Below, piece by piece: positions 1 through 10,300 of a DNA stretch of 64,000 bases (its first letter is position 1; every line of letters begins with the position of its first letter). A model generated the notes under the pieces. It searched no databases. It was given only the letters and a program-made list of their open reading frames with translations, and was not told the origin of the DNA. The DNA comes from Datisca glomerata. Lineage: Eukaryota; Streptophyta; Magnoliopsida; Cucurbitales; Datiscaceae. The position numbers were made by a program, and so were the translations under genes. The stretch lies in contig QANY01009435.1 in the NCBI GenBank assembly GCA_003255025.1, forward strand, positions 310,001 through 374,000, written 5' to 3'.

Positions 1-842
1 GAATGAAATATTGATGGACTTTCTGAGCAGAAAGTACTCAATAAATTTCAGCGCATGGTGATAGTGGCAAACAACTACATTACCACACGCAATTTAATTC
101 ACAATAAGGTAATTAATCTTTTAGTCATAAGATTCACATGAATGCTTTATTCCTGGTGGAAAAAATATCTCATAAAAGAATCTAAAAATACCATTCTTTC
201 AGCAGTTAAAATTACTGCTGAAGAAACACATCAGAAAACAATGTTTGATGCCATCAATACACTTTTCTACACAATAATTGAATGATTCATTGCAACGCCA
301 TAATATAACTTCGCGTATCCATAATCAATTGACTAATCTTAAGGATCCAACCCTAACTAAATTTCATTAGTACAAAAATATATTTTTGGTCAGGATAATG
401 AGGGATGATAAAAATCAACCCTTTTGGAAAGAAAAATTCTTTAATAGATTACCCAATTTGTCCACACATAAAATAAGAATAATCCTTAGAAGTAACCTAG
501 GAAAAATAAACTATGATAGTCTTGCCTACAGTACAATAATATAAAAGGAGAATCTTAGAATATATACTAATATAAAAACCAATAAACAAGAAAATAAAAC
601 TATTAAATATAAATTAAGAAATTTTTGTGAGCAGTATGATTTATCCACTATTGCTCCTTCCCAGAAATTTAGAAAGAATTCACATTTAATACCTAAAAGC
701 AATCATAAGCCTTATAGGAGACAATACTACAAAAATAAGCATAAAATTTTAACCAATACTTATCCAATAATAGAAATTTTGATAAACGTTTCTCTAAGAA
801 TAAAAATTTTTCTAAAAGAAAATTCAATAAAAATTTTATTAT

Positions 843-1292
843 TGAATTAAAGTATTTTAAATATGGCCAGAATGATCACTTTAAAGACTTGTCAAGACAA
901 AATTAATCAATTAAAAATCTCTAATGAAGATAAACAAGAATTGACTACAATCATAGAATATTATATGAAGTGATAGTGATGATTTAGGAGAATTTGAATA
1001 CTCTGAATTCTCAAAATCTAACTCTTCCAGTTATGATAGTGATTCTCCTAACATCTCTATGCGGTGTAGGGATAGTAGTTGTCAAAAAATTAATGTTCTA
1101 AATAAAAATAAAGAACAAGAAGAAAATCTCTTATTGGATTTAATTAGCAAAATTAAAAATCGAGAATACATAGAAAGACTTAAGAAAGTAATTTTAAAAG
1201 AAAATAATAAGTCTAACTATATCGCAAGCCTATCACAAACCCTTAAAAAATTCAATAAAGGTGAAGGAAAAAGCAGAGGTTATCCTACATGA
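843..1292 (+). pseudogene. Pararetrovirus coat-protein C-terminus, zinc-knuckle remnant
   Basis: The reading at about 852-900 has the spacing of a CCHC zinc knuckle, but the cysteine positions are replaced (Tyr, Tyr and Ser by my reading) and only the histidine remains. An acidic, serine-rich stretch (about 976-1050) and a lysine/glutamate-rich stretch (1059-1292) follow, as between capsid and protease in this family. Function is lost. Confidence 0.55.
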
Positions 1293-1872
1293 ACTTCAGA
1301 AAGAAATTAAAAATATTAAAATAAAAGAAGAATTAAATCTTTTAATAAAAAGTTTAAGTAAAATTCATGAATTTAGTAAACTAAGAGAACCTAGTAGATT
1401 CCCAATTTCAATTAATAAGGTTAAAGAATCTATTATCAACAATCAAAATAATGATAATTTCATCCAAATATTTAATCATATCAAAATTAAGAAATGGTGT
1501 ATAATGGTCAGAATAATAATTCAAGATTTTGATTTTACAACAATGTCTCTTGTTGATTCAATAGTAGATTTAAATTGTATGCAGGAAGAACTAGGTCCTA
1601 CTAAGTACTTCAAAAAGACAAGGAAATCTTTGTCTTCTATCAATGATACTAGTATGCACATCAATTATGAAATACTCATAGTTCATATTTACCAAGACAA
1701 TGTATGTTTTAAAACATCATTTGTCTTAGTAAAAAATATTACTGATAAAATTATTTTAGGTTTATCATTCATTTCTTTGTTGTATCATTTTACAACAGAG
1801 TATTATGAGATAATTACTTATCCCATGAATGAACCTGTTAAATTCAAAATTCTTTCTTTTTTCTTACAATGA
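1261..1872 (+). pseudogene. Pararetrovirus aspartic protease region
   Basis: This is a 203-codon open stretch. Its middle (about residues 95-175) reads as a retropepsin-like domain: a Leu-Val-Asp-Ser segment at about 1551-1562, where the catalytic triad's glycine is replaced by isoleucine, and a downstream Ile-Leu-Gly-Leu strand (about 1753-1764) that normally packs beneath the active site. The N-terminal 90 residues are charged linker. The damaged active site and the stops on both sides make it non-functional. Family assignment rests on recognising the characteristic run between these two motifs. Confidence 0.65.
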
Positions 1873-1974
1873 GAAGTTGAAAGCTTTAAAACATAATTCT
1901 GTTTTTAAATTCATAAATTTAATTTTTTTTAAAGAAAAACAATTATGTTTTCTATAAGACAAAATAAAATCTAA

Positions 1975-2600
1975 AAGGGTTGAAGAACAACTTCAAGATC
2001 ATTTTCTTCAAAATCAAATCTTTGAACGAAGAAATCTTTATTTAGTAATCAATTACAAGCCCCTTAACGATATTTTGAAATGGATAAAATATCCAATAAC
2101 AAATAAAATGGACTTAATCAACATATTTAGAGAAGTTGTTACATTCTCTAAGCTTGACATAAAATCTGAATTTTGGCAAATCCAGATAAATACAAGATTA
2201 TATTTGATCATTATAAATAGAAAATAATGTTATTTTATCTTAAAAATGCTTCAAGTAAATTTCAAAATATAAAAATTGAATTATTTAATTGACTGCATTC
2301 TTAGTAAACAATACTGGTTGAATTTCTTGATTGTTTACATTGATAATATTTCATTTAAATATGACAAACAATGCTGAAAATATTTTGAATTGTTTGCCAA
2401 GATAATAAAATAAAATAGTTTAGTTATCTTTGCAAAATGAATCAAATTGTTTCAATCCAAAATTAGATTTCTAGAATTTGAAATTAAAGCAACTAATTAA
2501 ATCATACAATTTGCCTTATTAAATCAAAATTTTATTTTAATTAATTATGAATCTGCAAAACATATTTCGAGATTCCTTCCAAACAATGTTTTGCTAGGTA
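1975..2600 (+). pseudogene. Pararetrovirus reverse transcriptase region
   Basis: A finger/palm segment can be read at about 2040-2200: Val-Ile-Asn-Tyr-Lys-Pro-Leu-Asn, then the Lys-Leu-Asp-Ile-Lys-Ser block. The catalytic box follows at about 2325-2355, with its second aspartate changed. Several frameshifts and stops lie between them. The fragment cannot encode an active polymerase. Confidence 0.65.
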
Positions 2601-4380
2601 ATAATCTATTCCTAGCAATTTTGATTTCAATATTTAATTTATTAATATATTAATAATTAAATTCTTGACTCCCTTACTTGAAATATTTTGCAGTAAATCA
2701 TACCAAGATTCTGTAATGGAGCAATTTGAGGAATCTGACTTACTAGAATACAAAAAGGTAGAGCCTAGAATATTCAACCAAAATTCTTTTAAAATCAAGA
2801 AGGTCAATGGTAGGACAACGGCTTTTTGTTCAAAACTCTCATTCATTAATAATAGTCATGAAAGATTTGAATGTCTAAAAAATGAGTGGATTAATGAATT
2901 AGGTGAATTTTTAGAATAAGTTGCATTAAGGCATGATTTCAATACAGCCTTAGTTCAATGGAATAAGAAAAATAGAAAAATAGATTTTTACAAAAATAAT
3001 GAAATCAGTTATTACAAAATTAAAACTGAGAAACTATCCAGACAAGTAAATTCTAAAATTAAATTTCCAAGTAAAACAATAAAAGAATTTTTGGTACTAA
3101 AAGAAGCTTTCTTCGACATGTCTGACAAATTTCAAAAATATCATAGGCATGCTGAGAAATCTTTAATAAAATGAACTAGTATCACTTTCAGAAATCATGT
3201 GATGAATGGTTCAAAAATGAGAATAGTCTTTAACTCAACAATTAGCCTTTAAGACCTAAATCAAATAGGAGTTTTCCACTCCTAATTAAGCTCAGTCAAC
3301 AATACTTGAGTCCATCAGACCCAATCACCAATCAATCATGGTCAGACAATTTGACCCCTTCTCAAATATTGAATCATTTAATGATCAATCACTTGACCAA
3401 CCAATTTCACATTTTCAAATAATATACAGCGAAAACCCCATTCATATTGAGCCTTTATTTGCTTATTTGAAATATCCAACTCAAATTACCAAAGTCAATT
3501 TCATTTATAAATTACATTATGTATCTAGACATAATAACAAAAATCTCAGTTTCTATAGATACATTCTCTGAAAGACTAAATTCATAAAAATAAACCCAAT
3601 CAAAAATTCTGAGGAAATGACCATTTACTATTTTTTCTTTATCCTCAGGATCATAACTATGGGAGATTAGAGAATACATCCTTCAAGTTTCAAAATACTT
3701 TTAAATAAAAAGCAGTATAATTATTTTGACTATATTGATGCTTGGCAAATGTCTTTCTTGCATCAAAATAATGATTTCTCTCACTTTTGATTTTTAAATT
3801 TTGATAGAAAATTTAAAATCAGTCTTTCAAATTGGTTTTTTAAATGGTGGTACATTCATAGTTTAGTCTTTGAACATTTTTCAAATAATTTGATTGTTGC
3901 AAATAATTTACAACAATGTTTCAATTTGTTTTTAAATATTTACAAGCCCTCAACAATTGAGGCCTCATTTCCGCAAGTACTTTATTTTTCAAATAAATAT
4001 AAAATATATTTGATTTTGAAATGAAAATACATGGTTGAAAATGAAATCCTCACCAGACAATATCGTGGTAAATGGTGAGATAAATTGAATACCCAAAAAA
4101 TTACTCCATCCATCAATTATGAATTTACGAATGTTCATCCCAATATGAGAGTAGCGAATCCTTTTATCCAAGCTCCATTAAAAATTAATGAGCTCATTTA
4201 CCTAGCTCCACAAATCAAACCGTCTAGTCAAAATTTACCCAAACTCTCTTTAAAGGGTAAATCAAAGGTCATCAAGCCTAAATCTAAATTGAAAAAAAAA
4301 GTCCAAAAAATGTTACTCTTTCTGGAAGACAATAATGAATCAGTCTCTGGATCGTCTAAGTCAAGTCACTAAATTAAACC
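2600..4380 (+). pseudogene. Pararetrovirus C-terminal polyprotein fragments
   Basis: Three open pieces (2665-2919, 3338-3571 and 4085-4372) are separated by stops and frame changes. The last is lysine-rich near its end (about 4240-4320) and finishes in a serine-rich tail. They lie where the RNase H and following C-terminal region of the polyprotein would be. I assign them from position and general resemblance only; no catalytic residues could be placed. Confidence 0.45.
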
Positions 4381-4390
4381 AAAAATCCAG

Positions 4391-4641
4391 AAAATGCCAA
4401 TCTTCCAGAAATGTTACTTCTCAGCAATTGAAGGACATATTCAATAATATTATTCTCAGTGATAAGGAACAAATTCAGATCAATCAATGAATAAATAAAA
4501 GAATTTGTACATAGCAAAATGCCAAGAATGTTACTCCTCAGCAATTGAAGGACCTATTCAATAATATTATTCTCAATGATAATGAACAAATTCAGATCAG
4601 TCAATGAATAAACAAAAAAATTTTTACATCGCAAAATGCCA
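4391..4641 (+). repeat. 117-bp tandem duplication at the pararetrovirus 3' end
   Basis: The block starting ATGTTACTTCTCAGCAATTG at 4411 recurs at 4528 with few changes, giving a period of 117 bp. It lies between the last coding remnant and the promoter region. Confidence 0.75.
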
Positions 4642-5045
4642 AGATCAATTGATGAATCATAGTGACACCTTGGCACAATGCAACGGTTATGATGATGTTC
4701 AAGACAAGCAATTATCAAATTAGTCACAATGATTTTCCAGACAATAATCAAGCCAACAAAAGTTCAAGATAGTAATTATCAAGGATCAACGACAATGCCT
4801 CCACCAAAAAATAAAACAACAATCATGAGAGACACAAAGATCAAGATTACAATTATCAAGATTCTTTGAAATTTATCATTTTGTAATCATTATACTAGTT
4901 GTCAAATAATTAGGCAACTATTTATGTTTTTTACTATTTCTAGTAAAAAATAGACAAAAGTATAAATGTAAAATGTTTTTACTTTTGTAGAAAAGAATAG
5001 TTTATGTAAGTGATGAGATTTCCTATGAACTCCACTTTACTTGGC
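4642..5045. other. Pararetrovirus intergenic region upstream of the promoter
   Basis: No coding sequence is seen here. The stretch is AT-rich and contains several short repeats of the type AATTATCAAG. It is probably the viral intergenic and enhancer region. Confidence 0.4.
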
Positions 5046-5135
5046 TATAAATAGATAGTCTTCTCCCAGTCATTCCTCAAAATTCGTTTTACAACTCTTA
5101 CTATTTGAGAGCTAAAACCTGTTTTGTAAAATAAA
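5046..5135 (+). promoter_or_regulatory. Pararetrovirus TATA box and poly(A) signal
   Basis: TATAAATA lies at 5046-5053 and AATAAA at 5130-5135. The close pairing of a promoter with a downstream poly(A) signal ahead of the primer site is typical of the terminally redundant transcript of Caulimoviridae. This position supports the family call better than the decayed proteins do. Confidence 0.6.
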
Positions 5136-5362
5136 GCTTTCTTTTTCTTCTCCTCTTTTATAAATCTTTTCTTCTTTTTTCCTTCAACATAAATTAGTGA
5201 GCGGGAGCACTAAATTGTTGCCAATAAATCTGTTTGTGTAAGTATTTAATCTTACACCAAAATATAATTTTGTAATAACTGTTTGCTACTATAGTTTTTA
5301 CTGTTTATCTTCTTGCATCTTAATACTTCACTCTTTAAGATATTGTTTAATTCTACGCCTTT

Positions 5363-5375
5363 TGGTATCAGAGCC
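5363..5375 (+). other. Primer-binding site for initiator tRNA-Met (pararetrovirus)
   Basis: TGGTATCAGAGCC is complementary to the 3' end of plant initiator tRNA-Met and marks the start of minus-strand synthesis. It is followed by a non-coding leader to about 5810. Confidence 0.75.
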
Positions 5376-5810
5376 AAACCTGGTGGGAATAATAATGTTC
5401 AATTACAATTTTTACTTGAATTTATGCATAATTAAACTGTTCACCGCCTGTTATGGCTGATTATATTGTTGATATTGCTTTCTTAATCGCTTACCTGAAT
5501 AATTACTTTTATTTAATCTCACTCTCCGCCTAAGTGGCTGGTTATTCTTATAGTTAATTATTATCTGTATTATTTATTTATTTAATCTATGAATCTGTTT
5601 ATCAGAAACTGACGTATCAACTTCTATTGGGATAACTTCATGGACCTAGGTAAGATCTCTTAGATACGTAAATCCTGGGGGTAGGGTGGTTGTAAAGGAA
5701 AAAGGGAGAAGAGTAAAACCTAATAGGAGGTTGTAGAAGTCACCACAATGTTAGTAACAAAAATACGGTGTGAAATTTTCAATCATAAGAATAATTTAGT
5801 TTCTTGAGTC

Positions 5811-6101
5811 ATGAGTAGATTATCTAGAAGTAGTTCTTCTAATAGCAGTAGGTCTATAATATCTTCAATATCCAAAATAGTGGATGAAGAACATTTTGAA
5901 TTTACAGATGATCAAGTAGATCATAAATATTTTGATTACCCATCAGATGATCAGAATGATCATTTCGAATACGTTTCAGATGATCAAGAAAATCATTTTG
6001 AAGACCTTAATCAAGTAAATAATGGGGTATGTAGTGTACCCAATAGAAATAAGAATTTCAATTCTAAATTATTCCAATTAATGAAAAGATTGATAAAATA
6101 G
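5811..6101 (+). pseudogene. Start of pararetrovirus first ORF (movement-protein side)
   Basis: A 96-codon ORF begins with ATG at the end of the leader. It has a Ser/Arg-rich N-terminus and then three acidic repeats built on Asp-Asp-Gln and His-Phe-Glu. It stops at 6101. Frameshifted sequence at about 6225-6435 appears to continue the same protein. Its position, first after the primer site, fits the N-terminus of the movement-protein ORF. Homology of the acidic repeat region was not recognised, so the function is inferred from position. Confidence 0.45.
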
Positions 6102-6440
6102 ATAATACTATTTAATTCCACGCCTTTTGTGGGGGTATGCCGAGAATAAAAAGAGTAATATATATAATTTAGTTTTAAAAAACAGTCTACTTTATAAGAG
6201 ATGTATCGTAGAATTACCCCAATGTAAAAATGCAATTTCATGCATTCCTAGTTTTGACAAGATTTCTTCGGGAGAAAAGCGCCATGAGAGTTTTTGATGG
6301 TCAATTAATTGTTTACGTCTCAGATCCAATTGATTGAAATCATGTCAGGAGTAAGAATGCATGTAGTAACTTTATTTTATAAAAATAATGGAAAGTTCAA
6401 AGGCCTTGTGAGTAAGGATTTTGACATATTGCTTTTTAGA

Positions 6441-7319
6441 GGTGCAAACGGGCGGACATGACAAGGCTTTCTCTAGCACATGTGTGGCCCAAAAGGCCAG
6501 CCTTGCACTGCACGCATGACGAGCCTGCTCGACATGCTGAGCCATTTTTATGAGACCCTTAGATACACATGCTTTAAATGTTAGGCCCTAAGTGTGTTGT
6601 GCATACATGTGTCAAGCTCTTATTATGAATGTGTAAAGACTCGTTACTAGTCTACTCTTTACTATCACATATGAATGTGACGAGCATGATTCTAACCTTA
6701 CATGTAACATGCCGTCAGCTCTGTTATAACCATAAAAATATAGTTTCTACTAATTTCTTCTAATCCGCTAAACAGAAAACCCTCTAATTTGATTACTTTA
6801 CTCATGGATCTCATTAACGTTTTAAGTTATCTAAGAATTTTGACTGAGAAAATTAGACCTACAAGAATTAAATTCAGAATACTACTAAAAGTGCATTTTA
6901 TCCTAAAATTATTTATTTTCTTTTTTACCTTTTTCTGCAAGGGTTAGCATTGGCTTGGCTGAGTATAACCTATTTGTATTCCTTTCCCGTATACAGTTTA
7001 CTTCTGTTACAGGTGACCCCCAAGAAGAAGACACCAAAAACCTATCTCTCCATAAAGAAAAAAGAAAAATTGCAAATCACCTTAGATTTGACATCTTTGA
7101 CAGAATCACCGCTAAATTTTTTAAATTGTCTATTTAAACCTCAAAACTTTTTAAATTGGTCCAATCTTTCCCTAAGAGAAGCCGTACATTTAAAAGCCGC
7201 ACAAAACTTGGGGTGATTAGACCAATTTAAAAAATTTTAAGGACTAAATTATTAGGTATTTCAAAAATCGGAGCGACCTTTTTGCCAAAGACACCAAGTT
7301 TAAGAGTGTAATTTACATT
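6441..7319. other. Spacer between pararetrovirus and FUT13, including FUT13 3' flank
   Basis: No gene is seen. GAGGTGCAAACGGGCGG near 6439 resembles the end of a hAT-type repeat, but no matching second end was found. The reading frames at 6950-7216 are short and resemble nothing. The right part is the 3' untranslated and downstream region of the minus-strand FUT13 gene. Confidence 0.5.
7115..7265. repeat. Imperfect hairpin in the FUT13 3' flank
   Basis: TTTTTAAATTGGTCCAATCTT (near 7150) pairs imperfectly with GATTAGACCAATTTAAAAAAT (near 7215), forming a MITE-like inverted repeat about 60 bp from the FUT13 stop codon. Confidence 0.4.
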
Positions 7320-10300
7320 TTACCGAGCATTCCTACCCTTTTTTCTGCTAACAGCCTCGCACAACCGACACGGCAATGTGTCAAGACTCGTGGCGCGAGT
7401 CTTTCCGTAATTACCCAGCACGCCACATCTTCTCCAAGCATGATACTCAGCATATGCAACTGGGTCATTAGCAAGAGCCTTCACATAAACAGCCAATTCC
7501 TCCAAGTTACTGAATTTCGTCCCGTCGATGATCGAATGTGGAGGGACAAAATCCCACACATTCGGGGCTCCAAAATATATGGGAACGGCACCGGCATCTA
7601 GAGCGTAAAACAACTTCTCTGTCACGTAACTTTCAGTCATTGTGTTTTCAATTGCTAGAACAAATTTGTAGTGAGACATCGCACAATGCAAATGATCCCA
7701 CCATCTCGGGGTGACATTGGCGTCGTTGGCACACTCTGGGTATAGAGAAAGCGCCATGTCTAGACCGTCGACGTTGTTCAAGCACTTGCCAAATGAGTGG
7801 TGTGGTAGTAAGCTTAAGAGGTTTTTAGCAAGCCGGTTTCTTTGAGGAAGACATCGCGACGAGGACCAATAGACAAGCGTATCCTTATATCACGAAAATC
7901 CAAATCTCATATCAGCAGCTTTTCACGGGAACATAAAAAATTTATATATTGTTAAAACTATTATGCATAGTAATTGAAGACTATCTCTTAATTTGAAATA
8001 GATGAAATCCTCCCATAAAGTCAAGTAGAAAATGTATATAATTTTGTCACACTTGAATTATAATGTTAATCATATTTAAGTTATCACTTCTTTTCTTATA
8101 TCAAAATTATTTAAAATGTATTTTTATTATCAAATTAGACTATGAATTATATTGTTACAAGCAATCATAATAGTTAATTTAGTGAGTTGAGGGGAAAATG
8201 AGAATTAAAAAAATTCTTACATCCTCACTTTTAGATATGGTATGATATAACATGAAGCATGATGATATGATATGATGTTATTGACTAGAAAAATATTGGA
8301 AATGAGAATTGAGAAAACTGACATTGTTCTTGAAAGAAGAAACGTGATAATTTCGACCGTTATGAAATAGGGATCCAGCATAAGTTGATTGAACATCGTC
8401 TTTTGCATGATAGCTGATGAATAAATCCTCAGCACCTGACCTCTTTCTGCCAGCTTCAAGATCCATGTATACACGAAGAGGATCGCCACTGCGTCGCTAA
8501 AAATTTTGAAGAGAAGCAATGTGAAGTTGGAAACCACCATAATAGCATGAACAAATGAAGATATATATCACCTAAGTAGAGCATAAAACAAGAAATATAT
8601 AGAAAAACACCTCTAGAGATTATGTTTTTTTTTTCCGATCCTCACCTATGGCAAATGCTTCTCTTCTACATACAGATGTAGAATTGATTAACAGACATAC
8701 TAAAAATACATCAAGACGATTATTTCAGATGAGTCTATTATTTCAGATGAGTCTACAAGCTCGAGATATCATATACCACAGATTTCAAGACTTCAAGCAC
8801 TGAAGTGTGATTCTCAACCACTATCCACATTTACATGTAAAGGAATGCTACAGTAAGTTCCCCGCGCGCATGTGGGTCAATCTCAGTCATCATGCATAGT
8901 AGGTCCCACCTTGCGTGAATGGCTGAGATCGACCCATGCATGCGTGGGCGACTGACCGTACCGCAACCCTGTACATGTATCTTAAATCTTAAAAGTCCTC
9001 AGCTAAAATATTTGGAAGGCATAAAACTTGTTTTTTCTTTTTTCTTTTTTAATACGAGAAAAAACATTTACATCATTAATAAATAGATTCAGTCAATAAT
9101 ATGAATAAAACACACTGGCCGACATAAGACCATACTATATTAGTCTCTTTGGTGAGTTCTCCTAATTATCGTATTGGGAGAAGAAGAAATACACCTTAAA
9201 TTTCCTTACCACATATTCCATTTAAAGTTTAATAAGATGTCAATAGAAACCATCAACTCTCCTCTACTTGTTTAGGGATCCATCATAAAATCATTTACTC
9301 GTTAAAGTTACTCTTTGACAAGAGATGTTAGATTACAGGAAAAGAGTTCTGACATGGTTACTTACGTCATATTATCAAATATTACAAAGCATGATGAGCA
9401 ATCCTATTATATGCTACATCAAACGGTTTTCCTTTTCCTTCTAGAATCCATATGATTTAAACAGCTTTTGGAACAAAAATGTTCAAGATCATTCAGAGTT
9501 CTAGTGTAACATAATCAATCACTCACCTAAATTTATTAATAAATTACACCCCGTGTATGTTTTCAAGTCTCAAGTAGGAATATGATAGTATCGTACACAA
9601 TTTTATAGGACTTTTTTTACCTAGCAAGGAGTCAAGGCAAAGAACAAATTTTAATTATTACTTGGCTTAAGCTGGCAAATATATATATATATTGCTTTTT
9701 GTTTTATTAGTAGCTAATACTATATAGCATAATAGTACACCACACTGATATTACACTCTTTTTGCAAGGTTTCGCCCTACACGAGCCTCATAGAATAACG
9801 AGATTCCTCATATTTGCATCTCTGTCTCAATCTTATTTCATAACCTCAAAACCTTTGTGTAATCCCCTTATCTTGCAATCCACCCAGAAGCACTATATCA
9901 GGAGATCAAGGAAAATTTGTGCTAAAGAATGAAGAGAAGAGTAAAACAAGATATAGATCACGCAATGCGGAAAGGCTTTTTACCAAATTCCATCACTTTA
10001 TCGGATAAGGTTCGCTGTACTCTGTTTTTCATGACTCACACCTTATTTTCCATCATATTGTCTTATCGCTTCAACCAATTTCCATCATTTCTAGTTGATT
10101 GCTACACACACATCTTGCAAAATAATAGTGAGGAGCATTAGCTACAGAACTCACTAACTAGAAGATAAGTACAACACAACACTTAGCAAGATTCTACCAA
10201 CTTCCTGCTATAACAGCTTCGCTGACAACAAAGGAAACACAATCTTAGCGTGAACCACCAACTTCCTACTATAACAGCTTCACTAACAACAAAGGAAATT

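Larger units (their letters stand above)
5346..6129 (+). repeat. 19-bp direct repeat pair (5346-5364 and 6111-6129)
   Basis: TTTAATTCTACGCCTTTTG at the primer site recurs with one change as TTTAATTCCACGCCTTTTG. The second copy lies just after the first-ORF remnant. It may record a template switch or partial second copy of the leader. Confidence 0.6.
1..6440 (+). mobile_element. Endogenous pararetrovirus (Caulimoviridae), decayed, more than one genome unit
   Basis: Remnants follow in caulimovirid order on the + strand: zinc-knuckle region (about 850), aspartic protease (1261-1872), reverse transcriptase (about 2000-2400) and C-terminal polyprotein pieces (to 4372). Then come a TATA box, a poly(A) signal and a tRNA-Met primer-binding site (5046-5375), and then the start of a new first ORF (5811-6101 and decayed sequence to about 6435). 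Because the coding end comes before the promoter/primer region and a new ORF start, the insertion holds parts of two head-to-tail units. No integrase and no LTR pair are seen, as expected for this family. Every coding part carries stops, frameshifts or lost catalytic residues, so it is a fossil. The left end lies outside the window. The genus is not certain. Confidence 0.8.

Noticed and set aside
6950..7216. 88-codon ORF before FUT13
   Set aside because: Ends in the imperfect hairpin, overlaps another frame, and has no homology I recognise.
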